A stretch of 64,000 bases of DNA from Sinotaia quadrata (GCA_028829895.1 CM054182.1:10757501-10821500); one strand, 5' to 3'. Shown: positions 1 through 31,770, counted from the stretch's first letter. A program made the numbers and translations. Notes: generated from the letters alone by a model not told the origin.

Positions 1-1650
1 AATATATATATTATAAAATTCTAATTAATCGAAATTTAAAGTGTATAATGATAATTATGTATAAACTTGATAAAAATTATCAAATACAAAAATATTTAAA
101 ACCTATAAAATGAAAACATTGGCAGAGATATGAGTTCTAGCTTAATATATATATATATAATTATGAAGACCGTGAAAATATTTTTTAAAGTTATTATAAA
201 CTTTAAAGATTAACTTCATAAGCTATTTTAAACTAGTCATATAATCTATATTATTAAACTAAGGTGTCAATAATGTTACACAAACAGTCAAATATAACAA
301 TAATAATATTTCCGAATGAGCCGATATAAATTTGCTCACGAATAAATTATGCACACCTACTCATTATAAGCAGTGTTAAATGATATAACTATAAATTATT
401 AAATATAAAAAATGGAGAAGCATAAGACATTATTTTAAAATAAAGAAATAAATCTGTAGCTCACGAGATACAAGATTACATAAATACTCGTATTTTCCAT
501 TGTATTTTTGATAGTTGATAGTTGAATAGTTGAATTATATGACTACATTAAAGCATGAAGAAAATTAATTATGCGTAAAATTAATTAACGACATTGTAAT
601 AGATAATATAAATATTTTAATGAACAAACATTTTGTTGGTTTGTTTAAAATAGTTCGAAAATTTTAGGTATCAAGCAGCAATTATTTCGAAATTCGAAGT
701 AAAGAAATGGTTTATAAAGAAGGATAATTTTATTTTATAGAAAAGCATAACCTATTACCAACATGAAGGGGCAATACAATATCCGTACAACACAACATCA
801 TTTGCAAAAAATAATCATCCCATTAATCAAAGAAATGATGAACGAGAATAGCAATTCCCCAGTGAGCTGGACCGATAGATAGACTAATATGGCACCCGAT
901 GAAAGCTCGTGGAATCCAAAACCATTATTGACAACACGTAATTGGTATTTGATGTATAGCAAGACAGGAGGAGATAATGCCGGATATCAGCGCTTAAACA
1001 CATAATTTAGAAACTGCAGGTAGGATGGAGTCCGAAAGAAGAATGAAAGACATAATGACCCTTGACAACTACTGGCCGCCCGTTCACGTGCCGACGTAGA
1101 TTCATTGGTGAGTTAGTTTATCAATGAACGGTCCGCGTATTTAATTACAATCTAAAGACAATTTGACCGTGAAAGAATTGTTTTAGCAAAGAATAGAAAT
1201 AAAAATTGAAATCTATAATACGCATTTAAATTTTTTCCACTTATTCAATAGTGGTTCTTACGTTACAATAGGTCCTTGAAATGAAGTGTCGGAACAATTC
1301 CGCAATTCATACTTTTACACTTTTTTATTTATAGCGTACACGTAACTTGACGCCAGACTGGTAATCGACATTCTAAAGGACGATAAGGTTATAACGGTGG
1401 GGTTCCAACAATTAATTGACAAAAGTAATCCTGCCGTTGAATGATACACATCTGGATAGATGGAAGGCGAAAACTAATTTTTGTTTTTGTTTTGGGGTTG
1501 TTTTCGTTGGGTGCTTTTGTTGTTGTTGTTTTATTTGCATTGTGCACCTATGAAACGCTGTGGGTTACAAATAAGCTGCAGAACTCAACTGCTTGTAAAG
1601 TAGCACTGTTTCATTTTATTATTACAACACAATATTTACAATGTCACCAT
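1..1650. other. AT-rich intergenic DNA, nothing recognised
   Basis: Very AT-rich with short (TA)n runs. No coding exon, RNA gene or repeat unit was recognised; the open frame from 1441 runs into the next repeat and has no protein-like features. Confidence 0.5.
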
Positions 1651-1654
1651 TGGA

Positions 1655-2095
1655 GCAGTGATATCTATCTGACGTCTGATTGAGCATTGATATCTATCTG
1701 ACATCTGATTGAGCATTGCTATCTATCTGACGTCTGATTGAGCGTTGATATCTATCTGACGTCTGATTGAGCATTGATATTTATCTGATGTCTGACTGAA
1801 CATTGATATCTGACGTCTGATTGAGCAATGATATCTATCTGACGTCTGATTGAGCATTGATATCTGACGTCTGATTGAGCATTGATATCTATCTGACGTC
1901 TGATTGAGCATTGATATCTATCTGACGTCTGATTGAGCATTGATATCTGACGTCTTATTGAGCATTGATATTTATCTGACGTCTGATTGAGCATTGATAT
2001 CTGACGTCTGATTGAGCATTGATATCTATCTGACGTCTGATTGAGCATTGATATCTGACGTCTGATTGAGCATTGATATCTATCTGACGTCTGTC
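1655..2095. repeat. Minisatellite, alternating 29-bp and 25-bp units
   Basis: Roughly 16 copies of GATATC(TATC)TGACGTCTGA followed by TTGAGCAT; units differ by presence of TATC. Contains the palindromes GATATC and TGACGTC(T). Open frames on the minus strand (LNQTSDRYQCSI) are a by-product. Confidence 0.9.
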
Positions 2096-2159
2096 TATTT
2101 ATCTGCCGCGCACTACTTCACTCTTGCATCTCACAACACTCTTTCAGCAGAGAAAGTAT

Positions 2160-2340
2160 CAGTGTGTATATATGTATGTGGTTTCGTGTGTGCGCGCGTG
2201 CATAATTTTGTTTGTGTGTCCTTATTTGTATCAATGTGCGTGCCTATTTTTGTTTGTGTTAATTATTTCTGTGTGCACGTGTTGTGCATAATTTTTGCAT
2301 GTGCACGGCTGCGTAATTTTATTTGTGCGTGCGTGCGTGC

Positions 2341-2403
<63 letters not shown>

Positions 2404-2839
2404 AATTGTTTTGAATCCTGAGAAGTCGCAATCAGTTGGTGCACGACAAAATTACCTTGCTAGAGAAATACCTTTTATAGTTATTAATTATTCTACCACA
2501 ATACCAACATGTCTCTAACTTGGCGGATTATAAGGGTGTCGTAAATATTTACTCTTTACAGTTTACATAATAATAATAATATAGACGTTTTACTGTAGCA
2601 TAATGTTTCTGAAGGTGGAAACTTCTTACTAACGGAGTAGTATAAATTTGTCTTTTATTAATATTTACTGAGTCACCATCCATCCACTATGACTCCAACA
2701 CAAGGTTTAAATATATGTGCCAAGTAAGTTAATAAATTTAACAATAAATTATCGAATCAACAAACAAATAGACAACACATTAATATAATCACACACACAC
2801 ACAGACAGACACACACACACACACACGCACGCACACACG

Positions 2840-2880
<41 letters not shown>
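2160..2880. repeat. GT-rich tract and (GT)n / (CA)n microsatellites
   Basis: Degenerate TGTGTG DNA leads into pure (GT)n at 2341-2400. A second array, (CA)n with CAGA and CGCA interruptions, runs 2790-2878. About 390 bp of plain AT-rich sequence lies between them. Confidence 0.9.
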
Positions 2881-2885
<5 letters not shown>

Positions 2886-3039
2886 ATCAAGTTCATAGAT
2901 ATGAAAGTGGAGTTTTAGAGAGATAATTATAGTCAATGTACACAACCTTTTCAATGATGGCAGCTGCCACTAGCACATGTTCACAATCAAGTTACTTTCT
3001 TTTTTATTATATGACAGTCCAATGTACCCTTTCTAGGCA

Positions 3040-3185
3040 CATTATACAACTGTTCCAGAATTCTAGATGCGCTTGCGAAGGACACCATGGAGAATGTTCC
3101 AGAACTTCATGTGCGCTATCAAAGCACATCACGACGAGTGTTCCACAATCTTCGTGTGTGCTACCCAAGCACACCGTAAGGGAAT
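3040..3185. repeat. Degenerate ~57-bp tandem repeat, under 3 copies
   Basis: GTTCCAGAATTC / GTTCCAGAACTTC / GTTCCACAATCTTC recurs with GTGCGCT and AAGCACA at similar spacing. No coding function is evident. Confidence 0.5.
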
Positions 3186-3189
3186 ATTT

Positions 3190-4435
3190 TAAAAAATCTT
3201 TGTGAATTCTCAAGACCAAACTCAAGCCTCAACTTTTGCTGTATTGCCTTTTGAAAAGAATTCACATGAATCAACTTACAGCATCACGTTTACTGATAAG
3301 TTGGATGGCAACGCTGGATACACACCAACGTGATCTGGTAGATCACTGGTAGTCACTGTAGTCTGGACACAAGGTTACAAAACATTAAAAGCATCAAAAA
3401 GGCACACTTCTCTCATAATCTAACAATCACCTTTTGTGACCGGACTTGAGTTACATCAAAATCAAAGTTACTAGAATAACTCATTTCTATACATCGTTAC
3501 TTTCGGTCTATCCCCATTGGACGAAATTGTTATGAGCACGTATTTGGCTATGAGTCGGAAAAAAAATACTCACCCGCTTGGAACTGGTTCAGATGAAATC
3601 AGCAAGCAAAACCACTCAGTCGTTACAAAATATCTTCATAAGCAGTCCCAATGTCGGGTCACATTAACATTAGCAATAAATATATAATTAAGCAGTGAAA
3701 AATAGAGACAAACATCTTTGCTCCGTCACACAATGAATTTTGAATTGTATGACGAAAGGAAAACGGGCTGGCTGCAATCATTTAAAAAACTTAACACCAA
3801 CATTATTTCACACGAAGCAGAATATTCTTCGTCTAATGATAAACCGGATTACGAGAGTTAGAATGTTGGGTGTTCCCGTAGGTCATCGTATCTTAATTAA
3901 AACTCGTTCTTAACACGAGAGAGGATATTAGTCGAATATCGACTTAAATCTTAGTGTAAAGAGATAACTTTCATCTCATTTTTGGAACCACCCCTGATAC
4001 TGGCTACCCGTTTGATTATGAGAAGCACGGAATGGCGGATTTTACAATGTGAAATGGAAACACCCGGTACGGTTTACTGTGTGAAGAGTTCTAACCGACA
4101 TTTGTCAAACAAAAAAAAATCCTCTTAAACGACAATTCCCCCCACCCCCACAGGTATGAACTGGAATCTTTTTCTGTGGTGGGGGTAGTGGTTCGTTGGT
4201 AAATCTGTAAACAGACATCCGGCACGTTGGTTTAGGCGTTATTATTTTAAATTGTAAACTTTTTTAAACGGTTTTTAGTGAAGATTATGTAATCTTCTGA
4301 ATGAGTTATTATTTTATAATAGTCCTCTTACTTTAAACAGAAAAGTTAACAAAGTTCTTCAAATGGTTGTTATGCACAGCAAAACACAAACACACTCGCA
4401 CCTACCAAAAATGACTTACCCACTCAGAAATAACA
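3190..4435. other. Intergenic DNA, nothing recognised
   Basis: Single-copy-looking sequence without exons, RNA genes or repeats that I can identify; a C-rich run at about 4138-4150 is the only oddity. Confidence 0.4.
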
Positions 4436-4439
4436 TTAC

Positions 4440-4915
4440 TTACAACCCTTGGTGTTTTAAATTGTCAAGCTCTTCACCTGCCATCTTCCTTTAACAAAAA
4501 TCTATTTCTTACCTTTGGTCTTTTAGTTTGTCAAGCTCTTCACCTGCCATCTTCCTTTAACAAAAATCTATTTCTTACCCTTGGTCTTTTTTCAAGTTCT
4601 GCCAACATGCCATCTTCCTTTAACAAAATTAATACCGAAAAAAAATATTTCTTACCCATGGTCTTTTATATTGTCAAGTTCTGCAACTCCTTTAACAAAA
4701 TTACTATCCCTCCAATATATATGTATATTTCTTACACTTGGTCTTTTAATTGTTAAGTTCTGTAACATGTCATCTTCCTTTAACAAAATTACTATCCCTC
4801 CAATATATATGTATATTTCTTACACTTGGTCTTTTAATTGTCAAGTTCTGTAACATGTCATCTTCCTTTAACAAAATTATTACCGAAAAAAATATATATC
4901 TTACCCATGGTCTTT
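4440..4915. repeat. Degenerate tandem repeat, ~70-105-bp units, about 6 copies
   Basis: TTTCTTAC...TGGTCTTTTA, TGTCAAG(C/T)TCT and CATCTTCCTTTAACAAAA recur in order. Two units carry an added TCCAATATATATGTATA insert. Confidence 0.8.
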
Positions 4916-5231
4916 GTTTTTCACTGTCCAGTTGCATGATGGAAATTTTATTTTTAGTCTTGTGTTATTTGCGGCCATGAAGTTTCGGAACGGGACCGGA
5001 AAATCTACAGTTCTCCACCACATCCTAGTAGACCGCAAATAATTCTACATCACGTGATGCGTTATGACAGAAGTGCTGTAATCATGTCCCGACGTGTCGA
5101 AAAGGTTTTCACTTTACCGAGTGCAGGTATCGGTCTCACAGTTACAATGCTAACTCTTGCAGAACGCTGCGCATGATTGCAGGCGTGCTGAAAACGTTAG
5201 CGGTCGGCATGTCTGATTTCCCGAGGGACAG

Positions 5232-5575
5232 CTTTGTGTTGTTAAATTTAGTGGTAACACTGAGTGGTTTCGCTCTGATTTAGTGGTAAGACTGAGTGGT
5301 TCGCTCTGATTTAGTGGTAAGACTTGAGTGGTTCGCTCTGATTTAGTGGTAAGACTTGAGTGGTTCGCTCTGATTTAGTGGTAAGACTTGAGTGGTTCGC
5401 TCTGATTTAGTGGTAAGACTTGAGTGGTTCGCTCTGATTTAGTGGTAAGACTGAGTGGTTCGCTCTGATTTAGTGGTAAAACTGAGTGGTTCGCTCTGAT
5501 TTAGTGGTAAAACTGAGTGGTTCGCTCTGATTTAGTGGTAAAACTGAGTGGTTCGCTCTGATTTAGTGGTAAAAA
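5232..5575. repeat. Minisatellite, 28-29-bp unit, about 12 copies
   Basis: Unit begins CTGATTTAGTGGTAA and ends GAGTGGTTCG. Diverged copies continue at 5590-5745, and two more (ATTTAGT-GTAAAACTAATGGA) reappear at 7415-7475, on the far side of the dispersed repeat. Confidence 0.9.
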
Positions 5576-5745
5576 CTTTCACAGGGACGACTTTGTTATT
5601 ACACTTGGATTTAATGGTAATAACGGATTTCCTGAGGGACAGCTTTGTATTATTAATTTAAATATAGAGGTAAAACTAACGGATTCAAAAGGGACGGCTT
5701 TATGTTATTAAACTTAGGTTTAGTGGTAAAACTAATGGATTTTCT

Positions 5746-7692
5746 GACAGATTAAATTTGCCCCTCCCTATTTTAATTTCAAATTATTATATAAATTGCT
5801 AATCGTCATAGTAAGCAGAACTTGGGCACTCCTTGTGGTGTTATTTTTGAAAGTGTCTGAGTTGAAGTAAACAGCTCCAGGCGAGAACATTCTAGATTGC
5901 TGACATAATGCAAACTGATTAAGTAGTTTTCTATTATCCAATGATCATGATTTACGAGAATGATACTAGCCAATGGGCTGAGTTTAATGAGTTCTCTTGC
6001 TGTAGAAAATTTTGCTCTCTAATCACTTTTGAATTTGGTGTGGAAGATGAAAGTCCAGCTTTGAAAGGCATTCATTAACATGATGTTGAGTTAAACAGAT
6101 TGATAGAGAATGGACTTAGAAACTTTTCATGCATTTTACTATTGATATGTTATACTTGTGTTTTTGTAGAGATGTACTATGTGGATTGACTTTTATTACT
6201 ACAAATCTTGAACTAGGCTGTTCCCATGTAATCTGCTAAGAAAATGTGACATTGTTTGATATGATGTATATATTTTGCCACGTGTGTGCATCGGGCTAAT
6301 GAATACTGTTGCAGGAAATTGTAAGTTGAGGATGGGGTGTAAAACATAGAATGGAGTTATATTGTGATAAACAGGAAACTTAAGTTTGCTCCTTAATCAT
6401 ATGTTGCAGTGAACAAGTGACCTTTCAGTGTCAAGTTTCACCTTTTGATTCTTGTGTGTTGAGTTTCAAGCTTTAGGTTTCAAGTCCACATGTTCACCAG
6501 TTACTAAACCTGAGCGAATGGGATGATGTGTGAAATGTCTGTTGTGGTGTGTGTAAGCATAAGGGAGTACACTACACACTTTTGATGTATCATAGTATGC
6601 TGGATACATTCTGAAGTATTCTAGAACATTGAAGGTACCAGAATTATTGTGATCATATTCTGCTTATTGTGATCATATTCTGTTTAGTCAGATGAGCACT
6701 CAAGCAGCTCAAGAGGAAAGTGTGTGTCAATGTTTTCCATGCTGTGGTGGGAGACACGTGATGACATGCAGACATTTTGATATTGTGACATTGTTGCAAG
6801 TCCAGTGAAAGACTGTTGAAGCAGTGCTTAATTCAGGTTATGTTAAAGATAACCTACCTCTGATAACTTCTTTTCTATTCTCTGATAGGACTAACCTTTG
6901 ATTTGTATTGACTCTATTGTTGAACACTAATTTTATTTCTTTAAATATAGAGACTGTGTAACATAAAATTATCCAAAGGTGAGTTTATGGAATACTGATG
7001 TGAAGAAATCTATTCCATTGTAATAGTCATATGTATGTTTGATTGTTCATTTAATAACTTTAACAATAAATTTATTGACCTTCTTAAGCATATTGATAAT
7101 CTTATGGTGGAGAAAAAAGTGGGTGGATGGGGGCTCACTAAATATAGATTAAAGTCTTGATTTGTCTTCTCCTTTAGTAAGAAGTTTTCCATTCATTGAA
7201 AAAATTATGTGACAGTAAATGTTGCTTTATATTGTGGAAGAGAGAAAACGTTTACAATGTCCACATATCAGCCAAGTGATAGATGAGTGGTGTCTGTTGG
7301 AGGTTCATTAATAATAAAATTAATGTTCTCATCACTTGCAATTAGTTATAAAAGATTAATTAATAATAATAATAATTTTCAATAACTAAGTAGCATGCCT
7401 GTTACAGATTTCACTCTGATTTAGTCGTAAAACTAATGGACCTCTCTCTGATTTAGTGGTAAAACTAATGGATTTTACTATGATATAGTGTCAGGCTCAA
7501 ATTAAAGGTTCTTAACAAAAAATTGCTCTTTCAAAATATAAGTGTTGTTCTGTTAACTCCAGCTGCAAGCTTTCAATTATTTACTGACAGATTTGTTTGG
7601 TCACAATTAATCAATACTTTCTAACAATTAACAGGTGATCTAGTGAGATTATTAGAAATTATTCAAATGTGATTTTGTGGAAATTGTCACCA
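5746..7692 (+). mobile_element. LTR-like dispersed repeat, copy A (with probable internal insertion)
   Basis: From TGACAGATTAAATTTGCC it aligns along about 1.2 kb with copy B (23632-24854): shared blocks include TATCCAATG, AAAGGCATTCATTAAC, TATTGATATGTTATACTTG, GCATCGGGCTAATGAATACT and GATTTGTATTGA. Similarity fades near 6990 and an end-like segment (ATTATTCAAATGTG to GGAAATTGTCA) is found at 7659-7690, so 6990-7650 may be a nested insertion. That span includes minisatellite fragments at 7405-7490. No coding potential is seen. Alternatively the element ends near 6990. Confidence 0.55.
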
Positions 7693-7870
7693 CCATCCAA
7701 TGAAGGGATGGGGGGGGGGGGTTGAACAAAGACAGTAAACGTCACTGTAGCATACCACTATCGTCTAAGTCACGTCTCTGCTGTCACAACTTTTTTCAGC
7801 CCCTTAGTGGCTTGTCAGTAATATGTAGGACCTGTTTGTTGTTTGTCACAGTCTTCAACATGCATACACC

Positions 7871-8017
7871 ATGGATGTTTGTCTGGCTCTTTTTATTATG
7901 CATGCAAGAGTTACCTATGCTGATGTGTTTGTCCGCGAGATTGCAAGTGGAATTGAGAATGTCAACAATACAGGAGAGTTCAATGCAGACCCTGCACTCA
8001 TCTTTTCTAAACAATAG
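7871..8017 (+). CDS. Candidate 48-residue small ORF with signal-like start
   Basis: ATG in a strong context (ACCATGG) opens a 48-codon frame starting MDVCLALFIMHARVTYADVF, hydrophobic as in a signal peptide, followed by a polar stretch with NNTGE, ending ALIFSKQ and TAG. No family is recognised and there is no evidence of transcription; it could be chance or the remnant of an exon. An acceptor-like TTTGTCACAG lies 23 bp before the ATG. Confidence 0.25.
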   Translation: MDVCLALFIMHARVTYADVFVREIASGIENVNNTGEFNADPALIFSKQ

Positions 8018-8019
8018 TA

Positions 8020-8870
8020 GACAAGTTATATTTTTGATGAATATGATTCATTTTATTACTTTACGGGTTCTCTTTCATGCAGTGACTAATTGTTCATTCC
8101 ACAAACCATTCGGTCATAAAACATGCTCTCTAGGGGATAGGAGTAATTTTTCTAAGTGATTTTGTGGTACGCTCGTAAAAAAACAATTCTTTAATTATAT
8201 GGAATAATTAAATATTTTATCTTGAACGACCCTTGAACTCTAAAGTTTTGGTTTATGTGGCCCTCGGGGTAGAATAAGTTGGACCACCCTGAATTAGAAC
8301 CAACTGACCTAAACAAACTCATGCAGGAAAAGTTTTAAGGTGATTACAATCAACTGAGAACAAGTGAACATAGGGCTTGTTCCATTATTGACGTAACTAT
8401 TTCACTACGTTGTTGGCAACGAGTTTAGTGTAATCAAAATAAAATATTATCTTCGATGTGCGAAAGTACGTTACTATTCAATTCTAAAAGCAGCTGTATA
8501 AATATCTGAAGGCAACATTAGACATAGTATGCTGTTTGGCTGCTGCATAGCTTGGAGCATTCTAACTTTCGATTGCTTCCCTTGAGTCGAAGCCACCTAA
8601 TTGGAAATTAAATTTGCACTGCTTGTTTTGGGAATGAAACTGGTGTAAACGAAGTGTATTCTATCGCTGTCCTCAGTTGTAAGCTAAGAATGGTGAAAAT
8701 GGAGTAATTAAGTGGCACTGCAGCGTAGGCTCTTCTATTTTCTTTTTTCTGCTTCAAAAGACAGAAATATCGTCTGCATGTGCAGAAATTCGACTTGATT
8801 TGCGTATAATTGTTTTCAGTATGGTACAACAGAAACAGTTGATACAAGAGAAAAGGTTAGATATTAATTA
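8020..8870. other. Intergenic DNA, nothing recognised
   Basis: No exon-like or RNA-like signal. Open frames here lack protein-like composition. Confidence 0.4.
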
Positions 8871-9775
8871 CTCACTTGCTGGATTGGTTGGTTGAATTAT
8901 TGACTGATCGATTGTTTGGCTAGTTGCGTGAATGACTGATGGTTGCTTGAATGATTTATTGATTGGGTGAATGACTGGTTGGTTGATTGAGTGATTACTT
9001 ATTTATGTAGGCTATTAATGCTTTTTTTCTACTTCAGCAAGGACTGAAAGAAACCTTTCTAATACTACTATTACTGTACTGTTACTATATATAAGTATTA
9101 CAACTACTGCTACTATTACTACTACTTCTATTATTAATATTGCTACTATTACTGTTCTATTATTATTACAATAAGATTACAACTACTGTTAATTATTACT
9201 ATTGACGTTCTATTATTATAAGTATTACAACTACACTATTATTAAGACGCCTACTATTACTGTTCCATTATTATTACAACAAGTATTACAACTACTGCTA
9301 CTATAACTGTTCTGTTATTATCACTATAAGTATTACAACTAACTGTTCTGTTATTATCACTATAAGTATTACACCTACTGCCACTATAACTGTTCTGTTA
9401 TTATCACTATAAGTATTACAACTACTGCTACTATAACTGTTCTGTTATTATCACTATAAGTATTACAACTAACTGTTCTGTTATTATCACTATAAGTATT
9501 ACAACTAACTGTTCTGTTATTATCACTATAAGTATTACAACTAACTGTTCTGTTATTATCACTATAAGTATTACAACTACTGCTACTATAACTGTTCTGT
9601 TATTATCACTATAAGTATTACAACTACTGCTACTATAACTGTTCTGTTATTATCACTATAAGTATTACAACTAACTGTTCTGTTATTATCACTATAAGTA
9701 TTACACCTAACTATTCTGTTATTATCACTATATGTATTACAACTACTGCTATTACTATTGCTACTATTAACTGTC
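8870..9775. repeat. Two tandem regions: GATTG-rich, then ~36-54-bp units
   Basis: 8870-8995 is a degenerate GATTGGTTG / GAATGACTG repeat. 9060-9775 alternates AACTACTGCTACTATAACTG with TTCTGTTATTATCACTATAA and GTATTACA. Short and long unit versions are interleaved, about 15 copies. Confidence 0.85.
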
Positions 9776-10144
9776 AAAATGATAATAATAAAATTACTTA
9801 AAACATAATGACTTTACAAAGTTTTTCTGTCAATACATTCTAACATGCCAGTTAAACTACAAGCATTTAACGTATTCTGTACAGTACAACTATTTGGCAA
9901 AGTAGAGTGTAATCTATTACTGGAGTTGAAATAATTCTTGTATTGTTTTAGGTGGTGTTCAGGTTGCTGTGTTTGTTTGTGTTTGTGTTTGTATGCGTGT
10001 GTTTCGGTGCAGATATTTGAAAGTTGTGGCGTTCTTCAATGCATACGGTGACTCAACGGCTTAATAGAGTTGAACAGTCTCGTGGTAAACTGCTATAAAG
10101 AAATTCCTACTTTTTTCATTCAAACATTATAGATTAAAAAGTTA

Positions 10145-10885
10145 TGTTCACTTAACAGTTTATTGAAGCGCGCGCACACACACACACGCACGCACATACA
10201 CAAGTGTATATATAAACACCTATATAATAATTAGACTGTCAACATAATACTTAACTGATAAAATAATAATTAGACTTTCAACATAATACTTAAATGATAA
10301 AATAATAATTAGACTTTCACCATAATACTTAAACTGATAAAATAATAATTACACTTTCAACATAATACTTAACTGATAAAAAAATAATTAGACTTTCAAC
10401 ATAATACTTAAACTGATAAAATAATAATTAGACTATAAACATAATACAACTGATAAAAAATTATTAGACTTTCAACATAATACTTAAACTGACAAAATAA
10501 TAATTAGACTGTAAACATAATACTTAAACTGACAAAATAATAATTAAACTGTAAACATAATACTTAAACTGACAAAATAATAATTAGACTGTAAACATAA
10601 TACTTAAACTGACAATATAATAATTAGACTGTAAAATAATACTTAAACTGACAAAATAATAATTAGACTGTAAACATAATACTTAAACTGACAAAATAAT
10701 AATTAAACTGTAAACATAATACTTAAACTGACAATATAATAATTAGACTGTAAACATAATACTTAAACTGACAAAATAATAATTAAACTGTAAACATAAT
10801 ACTTAAACTGACAATATAATAATTAAACTGTAAACATAATACTTAAACTGACAAAATAATAATTAGACTGACAGCATAATGATTG
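10145..10885. repeat. Minisatellite, ~36-40-bp AT-rich unit, about 17 copies
   Basis: Unit TAATAATTAGACTGTAAACA followed by TAATACTTAAACTGACAAAA. It starts after a short (CA)n tract and ends 170 bp before the last RSPH4A exon, in the region expected to hold the 3' UTR or terminator. Confidence 0.9.
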
Positions 10886-11056
10886 GACTGATATCGAAAT
10901 AATATTTCAAAGTAACAATGAGAATAACATTTACTATGGCATTGTTCTGTGTTTGATTTCTAGAGCAACATCACAACAACAAAAAAGTAAAAGAAAGAAG
11001 GGAAAAAAGGGAGAATGAATGAAACAAGAGATGGGGGGTTGATGGGGGACAAGCAT

Positions 11057-29642
<18,586 letters not shown>

Positions 29643-30240
29643 TTTAAACTGTAATCAATGTAATAAAAGTTTCACATTAAAAATAATACGTAAACGATTA
29701 TCACTTCTGCCCGGTCAACATATGTGTCATCAGTAAACAAAAATAAATAGCAAATAACGAAAAGCAATCACTCATTCAATCAGTCAACAGAATCTGCATT
29801 CACTGAAACCCAAGCGAAGAGATGTATCTATTACAATAGATGCACGCACTCTCTCTCCCTCTCTCTCTCTATTCATACAGATAATGATCATGGTAATGAT
29901 AAGACAAATGATGATTTGATGACACTTTCAATAAAACCTCAATTATACACGACAAAAAAAATAAGTTTATATAGTAAGTTATGTGCAGTTTTTTTTATGT
30001 GTACACCTGCATGGACGTGTACGCACATACACAGCGAGACTTTAAATATTATTGATTACAATTTATAATATTGTATACAAACGGGAAACAAAATTAAGAT
30101 GCCGAGGATTGCAACAGAAACAGCAGTCACACTGAAGAAAAGAAATGCGGAATACTCGGAAAGATGTTGTAGAGGAAAAAACATTCCGAATACATTCGCA
30201 ATCAAGAGTTCGGTAACATTTATCATAAATTATTATTATA
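29643..30240. other. Sequence upstream of RSPH4A exon 1
   Basis: On the minus strand TTATTACATTGATTACAG|TTTAAAATG precedes the start codon, an acceptor-like context. No TATA box or clear promoter was identified. A CTCTCT tract lies at 29848-29870. Confidence 0.35.
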
Positions 30241-30244
30241 GGAG

Positions 30245-30385
30245 TAGTATTAGTAGTTATAGAAATAGTGTTAGTGGTAGTAGTAGTAGTAGTAGTTATA
30301 GAAATAGTGTTAGTAGTAGTAGTAGTAGTACTAGTAGTAGTAGTAGTAGTAGTAGTAGTTATAGAAATAGTAGTAGTAGTGTTGC
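30245..30385. repeat. (AGT)n trinucleotide array with TTATAGAAA interruptions
   Basis: Four blocks of AGT repeats separated by TTATAGAAATAGT; open in several frames (poly-Ser, poly-Val), not a gene. Confidence 0.95.
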
Positions 30386-30464
30386 CCGTTAGACAGATAT
30401 ACTTACACCTAGATATAATACTGATATACAGGAATGTCTGTATCCCGGAACACTTGAATCCAAA

Positions 30465-31330
30465 TAAATCTGTATCCTAGAGCACTTGAATCTAACAATA
30501 TCTTAAGCTGTAACCTAATGCACTGGAATCTAATAATATTTTAGGCTGTATCCTAGAACACTTGAATCTAAGAATATCTTAAATTGTATCCTAGAGCACA
30601 TGAATCTAAGAATATCTTAAGTTGTACATAAGAACACTTGATGCCAAGAATATCTTAAGCTGTATCGTAGAGAACTTGAATCTAACAATATCTTAAAAGT
30701 ACATAAGAACATTGTAGCCAAAAATATCTTAAGCTGTATCCTAGAGCACTTGAATCTAACAAATAGTACATAAGAACACTTGTAGTCAAGATTATCTTAA
30801 GCTGTATCCTAGAGCACTTGAATCTAACAATATCTTAAATAGTACATAAGAACACTTGTAGCCAAGAATATCTTAAGCTGTATCCTAGACGACTCGTAAC
30901 TGCAAATATTTTGTTATATATCAAAACTCATGTTCCCAAGAATATCTTAAGCTGTATACTCCAGTATTACGCGTTTATCATCTGATTCATATCCAACAAG
31001 TCGTATTTTCAGAAATATCGTAAGCTGTATACTTTATGATACGTGTTTATCATCTGACCTTGTTCCCAGGAATGTCTTAATCTGTATACTCTAGCAATAG
31101 CCTAAGTGTTTTTCATCTGACCTGCATCCTATAAGTCGCGTTTCCAGGAATATCTTAAGCTGTATACTCTAGTAATACATGTTTATCATCTCAAATGCAT
31201 CCTACAAGTCGTGTTTTCACAAATATCTTAAGCTGTATACTCTAGTAATACATGTTTATCATCTCACATGCATCCTACAAGTCGTGTTTTCACAAATATC
31301 TTAAACTGTATACTACTAGTACCGTATTTA
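30465..31330. repeat. Degenerate tandem repeat, ~60-90-bp units, about 12 copies
   Basis: AATATCTTAAGCTGTAT followed by CCTAGAGCACTTGAATCTAA in the left part and ACTCTAGTAATACATGTTTA in the right part, so two related unit types sit in succession. Confidence 0.85.
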
Positions 31331-31439
31331 ACAACTTATTTTATTTAACTGAGCACATATATCCAGAAATATTTTAAACTGGAATTCTGGGAACATATAT
31401 CTAACATACACTGCGCAGAAAAGTACTGACTTGTGTAAC

Positions 31440-31770
31440 TCCATAGAAATGAACGGCTTCACTAACGCCAACTCGGTAACAGTCTCCACAATTTCAACGG
31501 ATAGCGTCTCACTGCTGGCTTTCTGTTTTCAATGCCAGATAAAACTTCGGTAACTAACAACATCTCCAGACAGCAGCTCATTGCCCAGTCTTACAGTGCG
31601 TGCAGTCAATTAAGATTTAATCAGTCGAAATGTCGACGATGCCGGCATTAAGACCCCATCAATACCAGCCCAACCTGCCCTTGTGTCACGAACTGTACTG
31701 ACGCCCGCCTACAGTTATCGGTACACGGTCGGTGTTGTATCAAAGGTAGAGAGAAAGGAGGTTTTCGGGT
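31440..31770. promoter_or_regulatory. CpG-richer, repeat-free block; candidate promoter or leader exon
   Basis: The only non-repetitive, CpG-containing stretch within 2.2 kb upstream of RSPH4A exon 1. It also holds a 23-codon plus-strand frame, 31629-31700, starting MSTMPALRPH. Assignment as promoter or leader is inference from position and composition. Confidence 0.2.

Noticed and set aside
1651..2095. Repeats of about 25-29 bp that might be a CRISPR array
   Set aside because: Units are contiguous with no unique spacers, and the genome is an animal's; it is a minisatellite.
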